Both the position numbers and the translations under genes were made by a program. The notes below the pieces were generated by a model that was not told the origin of the DNA, ran no database searches, and saw only the letters and a program-made list of their open reading frames with translations. Below are positions 24,725-35,866 of a stretch of 64,000 bases of DNA, piece after piece (positions within the stretch are counted from its first letter, which is position 1; each line of letters opens with the position of its first letter). Origin of the DNA: Sympetrum striolatum (lineage: Eukaryota; Arthropoda; Insecta; Odonata; Libellulidae); the NCBI GenBank assembly GCA_947579665.1, contig CANPUZ010000049.1, positions 310,001 through 374,000 on the forward strand, written 5' to 3'.

Positions 24725-25130
24725 CTTTGCATATATTTGGGATTTAGAAATAGTACAACGAAAGGCGATGCGATTTGTAAAGAATTGCTACGATAAAACA
24801 GCGAGTGTCACTCAGATGTTACAGGACGCGGGATGGGAATCATTAGAAGATAGAAGAAAATTTCAAAGGATACATTTATTAAATAAGTTCAGAGAAATTA
24901 CGTTCTCAGATGATGTAACCGAAATAATGCCACCCCCCTGTTATATGGGCCGTTTTCATACTACCAGAAAGATTAGGGAAATAGATGCTAGAACGAATCT
25001 TTTCAAAAATTCATTTTTTCCGCGAAGTATACGCGAAAGCAACCGTTTAGGAAAATAGAGTCAAGGTGCTTGCACCCCCTGCCACACGCCGAAAGGCGGC
25101 TTGCAGGGTTCTTACATAGACATAGACCTA
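24725..25130 (+). pseudogene. CR1/L2-like LINE ORF2 C-terminus and 3' UTR
   Basis: An open stretch of about 110 codons carries the typical end of a CR1/L2-type reverse-transcriptase ORF: 'LEIVQRKAMRFV' at its start, 'AGWESLEDRRKFQRI' in the middle, and 'IDARTNLFKNSFFPRSIRE' before the stop. A short 3' UTR has the 'gccacacgccgaaaggcgg' hairpin and ends in 'tacatagacatagac'. The copy is 5'-truncated, as usual for these elements. The sequence upstream of about 24725 does not continue the RT. It is the best-preserved coding part of this family in the window. Confidence 0.75.
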
Positions 25131-25299
25131 AGGGAAAAAAAAGCATTTACATAAACCTTGGCTCGAGTCCCTGTCATGCCGATAATCTTCGATTTGTTTC
25201 TCATTGAGTTTAGAGAGCACACCTCAATTTGCAAAGTTTGACACATGGTCTTCAACATCCATCTTTGATCAAAATACAAAATGATGTACTAACCAAAAT

Positions 25300-25860
25300 T
25301 AGTTTACAGGTGAGTCGTTGAGCAGGCAACTAAAGCGATGATAGGCACATGGTCCAGAGGCCATGATTTTTGAATTGGTTCGGGTCCTTGCTACGGCACA
25401 TTTTCTTCTTCTCCACCTACGGTCCGATTTGACATTGGACCAGCGCATATTGCACATTGGATTACGTGCGGTAAAATAGTACATCCAAGGAACATCCACA
25501 CGGGAGATGAGCAATTACGATACGCTAAAACAATAAGGTCTGGATGCGTTTCAATGTAAAAATACATTGCGATAGAACGACCACAACCGTGAACGAGCTG
25601 ACGCGGTGCAATGCTTAGCTCAGGCACTTTCACTGCAATACGGCTAAGAGGAATTCAACACACTTTGGTTCGTGATTCCTATGTTTCTTCAATGCCCTCC
25701 CGTATTACACGCGAACACTTGCAGTCGTTAAGGACACGTAAAGCGCGGCGTGCTTCCCACTTCGGGCTCTGAACTGGAGAGCCAAGGAAGCGCCTCTGCA
25801 CAGCGCTGCCAAGTTAACTTCGCTTACGAGAAGGCGGCGATGCAGCTCTGATTGTAGGAC
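25300..25860 (-). other. GC-richer patch with a broken open frame
   Basis: The patch is clearly less AT-rich than its surroundings. On the minus strand one frame stays mostly open from about 25820 to 25391, with only two stops. The last 80 codons (25633-25391) include 'HGCGRSIAMYFYIETHPD' and several Cys residues. I cannot assign a family. It may be a decayed exon, a processed pseudogene or a mobile-element remnant. Confidence 0.3.
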
Positions 25861-25869
25861 AACCAGAAT

Positions 25870-26590
25870 CGTATCCTCTCATCAATTGACATAATAAGTT
25901 CTTCCTCAGCACCAAATTCGGAAAAGGTAGAATACTTTGCATAAAAATGATCGAATAAATATTGTCAGAGAAGTAAATACGCGAACATTTGTTAGAAATA
26001 TCAGAGTCCACATTTACAATCTATAGCTAACATAATAAACTTTCGCTGAGTCAAAGGCTTCATGTTTTTCTATATTTTCAATAGGGTATAGGATGGACAT
26101 GGAGCATGAATAGCCTGAACTTTTGTCAGAAAATTTTAATCATCGTGAATCCTAATTTCATGGCAGATTGTGCAAACCTATTACTAAAATCGAATAATTA
26201 AATGGTCCTCTACATAAAAAAACGTTCAAATTTTTCTAAGCAGCTGGCAGCGATGGCAACAAGGCAAAAACAATCAACAAAGGCAAGTTTTACATCAAAA
26301 GTTCCGATATTCGTCAATTGATGACAGTGGAGTTATACAACAATAGTTCGATTACAAAAGCTATCGCCAATTTTTGATTTACATTACATGTAATTTTAGT
26401 CTAATAATAAGTTTACATTTTGATCTTATTTTGAGCTTCGAATCAATCGTTTTCCTCTAAAATATCGTTTAACTTAGAAAACGGAAAAATTTTAAGAGAA
26501 ATGAGAAACAACAGCACTTATAAGCATTAATAATATTAGCAATGCCTACGTCAAACAAAAACATTTCCTTATTCTCTCTATCTATTAAAT
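25870..26590. other. Unassigned AT-rich DNA left of the palindrome
   Basis: Nothing recognised on either strand. Confidence 0.5.
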
Positions 26591-26625
26591 ATAATTCCTT
26601 CTCCGGATTCATTCATATATATATA

Positions 26626-26720
26626 CGAGTAAAATGTTGCTTGCATACTGCAAGCACATCGATGAAACACATTTTTTGTCGGCATCACATAGAGTGCGTC
26701 CTAAAAAGAAAAAAATGGAT
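26626..26720 (+). repeat. Linker of the higher-order repeat (first of six)
   Basis: It starts 'acgagtaaaatgttgcttgc', contains the small hairpin TGCTTGCA-tac-TGCAAGCA and 'gtcggcatcac', and ends in an A-rich run. Other copies are at 27741-27840 and 28815-28915. On the right arm, inverted, they are at 31000-31086, 32145-32231 and 33285-33367. The linkers mark unit boundaries and sit next to TA-rich microsatellite stretches. Confidence 0.8.
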
Positions 26721-26739
26721 GGAAAGTATTCTTAATTTC

Positions 26740-27740
26740 CGCTGCAAATTATTCGTCTGGCATCGAACTCAGGTCTTTCCGGTCATACTTACTATGCAGC
26801 ACCATAGATGATCACCATCTGTAACTATGTGTGAAAATGCAAGTAGAAATATTAACTGCAACTGCCTCAAATGACGTCCTACTTTTCCCTTATATTCCAT
26901 ATAAGAGAAATGCTAATGTGCTCTGGCATCGAACCCAGGAATAGTACGGGCTTATAGAATTTTTTTTCTAAAATCAATACTTTTCATACATCTTCAAGCT
27001 ATGTACGAACTTCCTATCATTTCGATAAGTGCATCAAAAAAATAATGAAATACAAACCCAATGTATTTTAAACGGGAGACATATTTGCCGCCCGGCATCG
27101 AACCCGGATCTTTCTGGTAATACTTCCTATGCAACATAATAGATGATCACTATCTCTAACTATGTGTGAAAATTCAAGCAGAAATATTGCCTGCAACTGC
27201 CTCAAACGACGACTTACTTTTCCCTTATAATCCTTATGAGAGAAATGTTAATGTGCTCTGGCATCGAACCCAGGAATAGTACGGGCTTATGAAATTTTTT
27301 TTCTTAAACCAATTCTTAATATATATCTTCTAGCTCAGCGAAAAGTTCCTTACATTCCGGTAAGTGCATCAAAAAATTAATGAAAAGCTATCCCCATGCA
27401 TTTTAAATGCGGGATTTTTGCATCGTCCTAGAATCGAACCCAGGACATTCCTATTAGTAGTCATTAATGTTTTTAATAGTTCTTAACCATATCTGTAAGC
27501 TCCTTGAATTTCAATTCTCTACCTGTCCGGAAAGTATTATTTAAAAAAATTTTGAAAATCGCCACCATGTATCCTTATGGAGAAAATTGGGACTTTGGGG
27601 CCTTCTGGAATCGAACCCATGACACTGAGGTTCAATGTCGGCTTTTTCCTGGAGGTTACACGTCATGGCCATAACGTCGTAAAAATTTCAAGTCGGTGGC
27701 ACTTGTGGAACATGGTTAGAATTTTGATCCCCTATATATA
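26740..27740 (+). repeat. Left-arm unit L1 (variant monomers)
   Basis: B-box-like cores lie at about 26766, 26930, 27098, 27262, 27434 and 27610. Monomers 2 and 4 are near twins ('gctctggcatcgaacccagg', 'aatagtacgggctta'). This composition is mirrored in R3 at the far right end of the palindrome, but not in L2 or L3. Confidence 0.75.
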
Positions 27741-28814
27741 TATAACTTATACGAGTAAAATGTTGCTTGCATACTGCAAGCAGATCGACTACACTAATTT
27801 CATGTCGGCATCATATCGGGACGGCCCTCAAAGAAAAAAAAGGAATTGAAAATTTTCTTAAAATTCGCTGCAAATTAATCGTCTGGCATCGAACCAAGGC
27901 CTTCCTGGTAAACCTACTATGCAGCACAACAGAAAATCACCATCTATCACTATGTGTGGAAATTCAAGCAGAAATATTGGCTGCAACTGCCTCAAACGAC
28001 GTCCTTCATTTCAATAATGTAAATGGCTCTCTGGATTCGAACCAAGGAGGATCTAGGAAATCTTAACATGTTTTTAAAATGTCTCTATGTTCTCTATCTA
28101 TATGCTGAATTTGCAGTTTCTATATTATTGGCAAAGGTTTCAAAATAATTCCTAAAAATCGGATCAACTTTTGATTGCAGAGACACCTGGTGTCGAACCC
28201 AGGACCCATTAATAGCTGTAAATGCACTGTTTGTTTTTTATGGATTTGATCTTTCTATATGCAAAGTTTGCAGTCGATATCGTGCCGGGAAGTACCTAAA
28301 ATTTGTTTCCGTTTAAATGTCCCTCTGGGATCGAACCAAGGACCATCAGCGAATATGTAAAATTTGATTATGATATATTTTTATGGTATCTAACCTCATA
28401 CCGAATTTCAAGTTTCTATGCCATCGGATCCAAAAAAAATCTTAAAAATCGCCACAATGCATTTTAAACGGCAAATTTTTGCCCCGACCTAGCATCGAAC
28501 CAAGGATTATATTCATAGATGTCTTTATGGTTTCCTTTAGATATGCACGGCATCTAGCGATCCCTTGAATTTGAACTCTCCTTTTCCGGGATGTGCCTCA
28601 AAAAAATTTTTGAAAATCCCCGCCATGTACTCTTATGAGGAAATTCGCAACTTTGGGGCCTTCTGGAATCGAACCCACGACACCGAGGTTCAAAGTCGGA
28701 TTTATTCTGGAGGTTACACGTCATGGCCATTAAGTCGTAAAAATTTCAAGTCGGTGGCACTTGTGGAACATGGTTAGAATTTTGATCCCTAATGAATGAA
28801 TGAATGAGTGTATC
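27741..28814 (+). repeat. Left-arm unit L2
   Basis: Cores lie at about 27888, 28035, 28192, 28330, 28495 and 28668. The order of monomer types matches L3 (28957, 29104, 29260, 29427, 29595, 29772), each pair about 1.07-1.10 kb apart. Confidence 0.8.
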
Positions 28815-29893
28815 TATTACGAGTAAAATGTTGCCTGCATACTGCAAGCAGATCGACAACACTATTTTCATGTCGGCATCATATCGGGACGGCCATCAAA
28901 AGAAAAAAATGGATTGAAATTTTTCATAAAATTCGCTGAAATTCCATCGTCTGGCGTCGAACCCGGGTCTTTACTGTGAACTTACTATGCAGCACAATAG
29001 AATATCACCATCTCTAACTATGTGTGAAAATTCAAGCAGAAATATAGGCTACAACTGCCTCAAAAGACGTTCTAATTTTCACGAATTTAAATGGCTCTCT
29101 GGATTCGAACCAAGGACGATCTTGGAAATCTAAAAAATCTTTCTGAAAGTTATTTATGATCTCTATCTATATGCCGAATTTGAAGTTTCTATATTATTGG
29201 CAAAGGTTTCAAATAATTCTTAAAAATCGGATCAACTTCTGATTGCAGAGACACCTGGTGTCGAACCCAGGACACATTGATAGCTGTGAATGAATAGTTT
29301 GATTTGTTAAAACTTGCTCTTTTATCATGCAAAGTTTGAAGTCGATAGCATATCGGGAAGTACCTAAAATATGTTTCCGTTATCTCCGTAAGAAATGCAT
29401 TGAGGAATTTAAATGTCCCTCTGGGATCGAACCAAGGACCATCAGCGAATATGTAAAATTTGATTATGATATATTTTTATGGTATCTAACCTCACACCAA
29501 ATTTCAAGTTTCTATGCCATCGGAAAAGGGTCCAAAAAATATCTTAAAAATCTCCACAATGCATTTTAAACGGCCGATTTTTGGCCCGACCTAGCATCGA
29601 ACCAAGGATAATATTCGTAGACGTCTTTATGGTTTCCTTTACATATGCACGGCATCTAGCGATCCCTTAAATTTCAAATCTCTCCTTTTCCGGGAAGTGC
29701 CTCAAAAAAATTTTCGAAAATCCCCGCCATGTAATCTTATGGGGAAAATTGCGACTTTGGGGCCTTCTGGAATCGAACCCATGACACCGAGGTTCAAAGT
29801 CGGCTTTTTCCTGGAGGTTACACGTAATGGCCATAACGTCGTAAAAATTTCAAGTCAGTGGCACTTGTGGAACATGCTTAGACTTTTGATCCC
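28815..29893 (+). repeat. Left-arm unit L3
   Basis: Six monomers in the L2 order. The frames of 80-115 codons in L2 and L3 share the phrase 'LGPSGIEPM' only because the monomers repeat. There is no independent evidence of translation. Confidence 0.8.
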
Positions 29894-29995
29894 CAGTGTA
29901 TATATCTATCTATTATATATAGATGCTTCTCCGGATTCATTCATATATCTATTATATATAGATGCTTCTCCGGATTCATTCATGTATCCATATAT
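29894..29995. repeat. Centre of the palindrome
   Basis: It holds two tandem copies of a 35-bp unit with 'tatatagatgcttctccgg' and 'attcattcat', flanked by TA-rich runs. The same 'gcttctccggattca' word marks the outer left edge (26600), 31096, and in inverse form the outer right edge (33378-33430). Confidence 0.7.
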
Positions 29996-31118
29996 ATATA
30001 TAGCGAGGATACAAATTCACAGGCTAAACCACAAGCGTCATTGACCTGAAATTTTTACGACATATTGGCCATAACGTGTAACCCCCAGAAAAATTGCGAT
30101 TTTGAACCTCAGTGTCATTGGTTCGATTCCAGAGGGCCCCAAAGTCCCGATTTTTCCCGTTTAAATGCATATACGTGATTTTCGGGAATTTTTAAAAAAT
30201 ACTCCCGGGATAGGTAGAGAATCAAAACTCTTGGAGCCTATATATATGGTCATGATCTACCGAAAACATAAATGAGTTTCACCGAAAATATCCTGAGTTC
30301 GATGCTAGGTCGAGGCAAAAATCGGCCGTTTAAAATGCATTGTGGCGATTTTTAAGATTTTTTTTGGACCCTTTCCCGATGGCAAGGAAACTTGAAATTC
30401 GGCATGAGGTTGGAGATTATACATATATTTCATAATCAAATTTTACATATTCGCTGATGGTCCTTGGTTCGATCCCAGAGGGACATTTACATTTCTCCAT
30501 GCATTTCTTATGGAGATAACAGTATAAAGTTATAGGTACTTCCCGGCATGATATCGACATCAAAATTTGTATGAAATAAGATGAAGTCCTAATAAGTCAT
30601 ACTGTGCATTCACAGCTACCAATATTTCCTGGGTTCGACACCAGGCGTCTCTACAATCAGTAAATTATGCGATTTTTAAGAATTAATTTAAACCCCTTCA
30701 CAATAATATTAAAACATGAAATTAAGCATATAGATAGAGAACATAGATGCATTTCAAAAACATGTTTTAGATTTCCAAGATCGTCCTTGGCTCGAATCCA
30801 GAGAGCCATTTACATTACTGAAAAGTAGGACGTCGTTAGAGGCAGTTGGAGCCAATATATCTGCTTGAATTTTCACACATAGTAAGAGATGGCGATTTTC
30901 TGTTGTGCTGCATAGTAGGTTCGCCAGGAAGGCCTAGGTTCGATGCCAGACGATTACATTGCAGCGAATTTCAAGAATATTTTCATTCCCTTTTTTTTCT
31001 TTTCCGGGCCGTCCCGATATGATGCCGACATGAAATTAGTGTTTTCGATCTGCTTGCAGTATGCAAGCTACATTTTACTCGTATAATAGATAGATGCTTC
31101 TCCGGATTCACTCATGAT

Positions 31119-31152
31119 ATACCCAGATACCCAGATACCCAGATACCCAGAT
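31119..31152 (+). repeat. (ATACCCAG)n minisatellite
   Basis: About four tandem 8-bp units at the R1/R2 boundary. Confidence 0.85.
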
Positions 31153-32239
31153 AGGATACTAATTCACAGGCTAAACTACTGGCGTCATTGACTCGAAATT
31201 TTTACCACGTATTGGCCATAACGTGAAACCCCCAGGAAAAAAGCGACTTTGATCCTCGGTATCATGGGTTCGATTCCAGAAGGCCCCAAAGTCGCGATTT
31301 TCCCCATAAGATTACATGGCGGGGATTTTCGAAAATTTATTTGAGGCACTTCCCGGAAAAGGAGAGAAGTGAAACTCGAGGGATCGCTAGATGCCCCCCA
31401 TATCAAAAGAAAACTATAAAGATATCTACGAATATTACCCTAGGTTCGATGCTAGGACGGGGCAAAAGTCGGCCGTTTAAAATGCATTGCGGCGATTTTT
31501 AAGTTTTTTTTTGAACCTTTTTCCGATGGCATAGAAACTTGAAATTCGGCATGACGTTAGATATCATAATTATATTTCATAATCAAATTTTACATATTCC
31601 CTTATGGTCCTTGGTTCGATCCCAGAGGGCCATTTACATTCCTCAATGCATTTCTTATGGAGATTACGGAAACACATTTTAGGTGCTTCCCGATATTATA
31701 TCTACTTGAAACTTTGCATAAGATAAGATCTAGTCATTACTAATCAAACTGTGAATTCACAGATACCAATGTTTCCTGGTTTTACCACCAGGCGTCTCTA
31801 CAATCAGTAAATGATCCGATTTTTAAGAATTTTTTGGAACCATTTCTCAATTATATAGAAACTTGAAATTCGGTATAAAGATAGAGATCATAAATAACTT
31901 TCAGAAACATTTTTTAGATTTCCAAGATCGTCCTTGGTTCGAATCCAGAGAGCCATTTAAATTCGTGAAAATTAGAACGTCTTTTGAGGCAGTTGTAGCC
32001 CATATTTCTGCTTGAATTTTCACACATCGTTAGAGATGGTGATGTTCTATTGTGCTGCATAATATTTTCACAGTAATGACCCGGGTTCGATGCCAGACGA
32101 TGGAATTTAGGCAAATTTTAAGAAAAATTTCAATCTTTTTTTTTTCTTTTTATTGCCGTCCGGATATGATGCCGACATGAAAATGGTGTTGCCGATCTGC
32201 TTGCAGTATGCAAGCAACATTTTACTCGTATACCTATAT

Positions 32240-32261
32240 AGATAGATAGATAGATAGATAG
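32240..32261 (+). repeat. (GATA)n microsatellite
   Basis: Five to six GATA units at the R2/R3 boundary, in the same place as the ATACCCAG run of the previous boundary. Confidence 0.85.
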
Positions 32262-33440
32262 GATACTAATTCACAGTCTAAACTACAAGCGTCATTGATC
32301 TGAAATTTTAATGACATATTGGCCATAACGTGAAACCCCCAGGAAAAAAGCGACTTTGATCCTCAGTGTCATAGGTTCGATTCCAGAGGGCCCCAAAGTC
32401 CCGATTTTTCCCGTTTAAATGCATTGCCGTGATTTTCGGGAATTTTTAAAAAATACTTTCCGGATAGGTAGAGATATAACACTCAAGGTGCCTATACTTA
32501 TGGTCTTGGACTTTCGAAAACATCAATGACTTTCACAAAAAATATCCTGGGTTCGATGCTAGGACGATGCAAAGATCTGCCCTTTGAAATACATTGGAGC
32601 TGTTTTTCATTATTTTTTTTGATGCACTTCTCGAAATAATAGGAAGTTCGTGCTTAGCCGGAAAGTGTAAGGTGAGAATTGGTTTAAGAAAAAATTTTCA
32701 TAAGACCGTACTTTTCCTGGGTTCGATGCCAGAGCACATTAACATTTCTCTCATAAGGAATATAAGGGAAAAGTAAGACTTCGATTGAGGCAGTTGCAGC
32801 CAATATTACTGCTTGAATTTTCGCACATAGTTAGAGATTAATATCTTCTATTATGTTGCATAGGAAGTTTTACCAGAAAGACCCGGGTTCGATGCCGGGC
32901 GGTAAATATGTCTCCCGTTTAAAATACATAGGGTTAGTATTTCATTATTTTTTTGATGCACTTATCGAAATGATAGGAAGTTCGTGCTTGGCTGGAAGAT
33001 GTATGGTTATAACTGGTTTAAGAAAACAGTTTTCAGAAGACGGAACTGTTCCTGGGTTCAATGCCAGACCACAATACCTTTTCTCTCATAAGAAATATAA
33101 GGGAAAAGTAGGACGTCGTTTGAGGCAGTTGCAGTTAATATTTCTGCTTGAATTTTCACAGATAGTTAGAGACGGTGATCTTCTGTTGTGCTGCATAGTA
33201 AGTATCACCAGGAAGACCCGGGTTCGATGCCGGACGAATAAATTGCAGCGAATTTTAAGAATATTTTCAATCCTTTTTTTTTTCTTTTGAGGACCGTCCC
33301 GATATAATGCCGATTTGAAATTAGTGTTGTCGATCTGCTTGCAGTATGCTAGCTACATTTTACTCGTATATATATAAGTATATCCGGAGAAGCGTCTATA
33401 TATCTATTATATATAGACGCTTCTCCGGATATATCTATAT

Positions 33441-34850
33441 ATATATAAAAATGAATGTGTGTCTGTCTGTCTGTACTTGAAAGATTCAAAAACCATACAT
33501 CCAATCGTCGTGAAAATTTGGGAAATTATTACGTATATCCCCGGAAAGGTTTTTGTAAATTTTTATTTTAATCGGAGTTCTCAGTTCGACTCCAGAAGTA
33601 AAAACTGTTCCCATAAGAAATACATGTAAACTTCGATTTAATCACTTGCATGCTTCCTTTCTTTTGCAAAATTAAATTAGAATTAACCAACGTATGGATT
33701 TAAAAGTAGCACCAAAAGAAGAGAAATTGAATGAAGTTTCTTATTTTGGTCATGAAATATAGTTTACGATTAGAAATTACGAGACTTTGAATAATTAGAT
33801 GATAATTTTGATGAATTTTGAGGCTATAAACAAACTATTTCTCAGTTACAACGAATGCGATTGTTGAATTTTCTCATAAGAACACATTGAGAATGTATTC
33901 CAGTATTCAAATGATGTTTGTTTATAGCAACGTAAATATTTACGAATATTATCGTGGAGTAAACGGTTTTTAATATTTAATGAAAATGATATTTTGATAA
34001 ATTCAAGAGATTGTATGTACTGCACAACTTGGTGAGTTGATGACGTTACCGACTTTGATTACAAATATCATCTATTTTCAACATTTCAATTTATTTTATG
34101 TATTTGACGAGACTGAATTTCATTTTTAGGTCTTCTTCAGTTGAATATGTGTTCTCTTTGAGATTTGCGAGATGCGAAGTGTAGAGTAGCACATAATTTA
34201 GCATATCTTACTCCGAACTGTAAAGGTACTGTGATAATATTTTTTTTTATATATCGAATGAAAGTTATTTAGATAGTATGCATGATTTCATTATAATAGC
34301 CTTGCAACACGATTAGCTGCCTGCCATTCAAATTGCGAATGGATTTTCTACGGGAAAAATAGAAGTACGATACATAAATTGATCCCATTTGGGCAGAATT
34401 TATATTTTTTCAATTATTGTTTAAATATTACTAATTATATTAAAATTTAAAATATTTTAAATACATAAATTGTATTTCTTATAAGATTTCAAAAAATTAA
34501 TTTAAATTACAAAAAAGAACATTAATGCATTTGACGTTCGATTTTTCGCCAGCAAATTCTAATAAATACAAAAATGCAGTCAAAAGCTTTTGCAATTATT
34601 AATACGAGAATAAATTATTAATACGTGAATAAATAAAAATATTATTAATTTCCAGCTGAAGAAAATAATTGGAAATACGTTTTATTTAACCCTACAATTA
34701 TGCCACCAAAGCGAAGTGCCATTGGTCTACAAATCAAGCAAAAAGGAGAAGAGAAGAACGATCATTAGAAACGAATGAACAGAGGCAAGCAAGGCAAGAA
34801 AGAGATCACACTTCTCTGAACACAACAACGTGTGAACGGGTACAGCTAGT
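33441..34850 (+). mobile_element. Helitron-like (mini-me-type) element
   Basis: The start is 'tataaaaatgaatgtgtgtc' with a GTCT microsatellite (33461-33474). Then come a 'gttcgactcc' core at about 33588, the B-box module body to about 33880 and a long AT-rich middle. The end is 'gtgtgaacgggtacagctagt', with CTAGT at 34846-34850. The GTCT tract near the 5' end and the CTAGT end match Helitron-related repeats described in insects. There is no Rep/helicase coding region. It lies directly against the right edge of the palindrome. Confidence 0.65.
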
Positions 34851-34857
34851 CTTATAT

Positions 34858-35355
34858 ATAAGAATTCAGCCTGCGTATGATTGTGGCCGCAAAACTCGAA
34901 AAATACAGAGTCGATTGACTTGAAATTTTAACGCAAAGTTGCATTCAAATACGAGAGTGTTTATAAAGTAAAAAATGTTGGCATTTCGTCCTCGGTTCGA
35001 ACCCTGACGAGTCAATCCATTTCCATAAGAAATGCACTTAGAGTTCATTTTTGCCGCTGCAGGCTTCGTTTCTTTTGCAAAATTAAATTAGAAATAATGG
35101 TCGTACGAAATTGAGACAAGCACCAAAAGAAGGGAAAATGAATGAAGAATCTTATTTCGGTCGTGTTTTTATAGTTTTCGAAATGAATTACCGAGATTTT
35201 ACACGAAACATTCGAAATTTTAGTGAAAAATTTGAGGATGTAAACAACCGGTCCCCCTGACGACAAATGCCATTGTTGAATCCTGCATTTTGGCCTATTT
35301 CGAGCTAAAGAAGAAAAGAAACGCTGTTGATTCCGTTCACATTGACGTGCATAAT
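34858..35355 (+). repeat. B-box module copy next to the Helitron-like end
   Basis: It follows 610-1100 closely: 'cgattgacttgaaatttta', 'caaatacgagagtgttt', GGTTCGAACCC at about 34997, and the body to 'acaaatgccattgttgaatcc'. It starts only a few bases after the CTAGT of the previous element, so the two are head to tail. The CTAAGCG minisatellite replaces its 3' part. Confidence 0.65.
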
Positions 35356-35866
35356 CAAGCAGACTCTAAGCTAACTAAGCGGTCTCTAAGCGTGGTTAGC
35401 GGGATCTTATGGTTACTAAGCAGAATGTAAAGGGGTGTCTAACCGGTCTATGAGCGAACTAATCGGAATGTATGTGGTCTCTAAGCGGCTTAGCTATAGC
35501 TTATAGGCTTAGAGATAGCTTAGCTAAGCTAAGCTATCTCTAAGCGACTTAGCTGTCTTTAACCCGTCTCTAAGCGTACTGAGCGGTTTCTAAGCAAAGT
35601 AAGCATTCTCTAAGCGAGCTTATCGGACTCTAAGCAAGCTAAGAGGACTCAAAGCTAAGTAAGCGGTCTCTAAGCGAAGTAAGAGGACTCTAAGCGAAGA
35701 AAGCGGACTCTAAGCGAGCTAAGCGGTCTCAAAGCGAAATTAGCGATCTTTAAGCGAAGTAAGTAGTCCGATAAGCAAGCTATCTTATCGGACTGTAAGC
35801 GAGCTAAGCAGACTCTAAGCGAGGTAAGCGGACTCTAAGCGAGCTAAGCGGTAACTAAGTGTACAA
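35356..35866 (+). repeat. CTAAGCG minisatellite
   Basis: About 25 units of 19-21 bp around 'gcggactctaagcgagctaa'. The left third is strongly diverged and the right two thirds are regular. A 31-bp near-perfect palindrome at 35511-35541 (AGAGATAGCTTAGC with its complement, central base unpaired) lies at the change from diverged to regular units. It has no coding potential. Confidence 0.9.

Larger units (their letters stand above)
29996..33284 (-). repeat. Right-arm units R1-R3
   Basis: R1 runs to 31086, R2 about 31150-32231, R3 about 32255-33284 plus its linker. Monomers are inverted relative to the left arm. R1 and R2 match L2/L3, and R3 matches L1. Core sites: about 30118, 30296, 30466, 30631, 30787, 30937; 31267, 31443, 31612, 31776 (decayed), 31935, 32083; 32373, 32549, 32720, 32885, 33055, 33220. 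Confidence 0.8.
26617..33368. repeat. Large palindromic higher-order satellite, 36 B-box monomers
   Basis: Two mirrored arms (26617-29893 and about 29996-33368) flank a spacer of about 100 bp. Each arm has three units of about 1.06-1.12 kb. A unit is a roughly 100-bp linker plus six diverged monomers of about 140-180 bp. On the left arm every monomer carries TCGAACC (first at about 26766, last at about 29772; 18 in all). On the right arm the complement GGTTCGA recurs (about 30118 to 33220; 18 sites, one at about 31776 decayed). Monomers of the same rank resemble each other more than their neighbours, the mark of higher-order repeats. The outermost units of both arms share a variant monomer set. 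No protein is encoded. Confidence 0.85.

Noticed and set aside
29697..30044. 115-codon frame and its relatives at 27577 and 31185 sharing 'LGPSGIEPM'
   Set aside because: They are translations of the same satellite monomer in mirrored units. Stops and frameshifts differ between copies, and there is no start-codon or domain logic.
26617..33368. tRNA gene cluster
   Set aside because: Only the T-arm-like core is present. I see no matching acceptor, D or anticodon arms around it in any monomer.
26617..33368. CRISPR-like array
   Set aside because: The repeats are long, diverged and contiguous, with no unique spacers, in a eukaryotic context.
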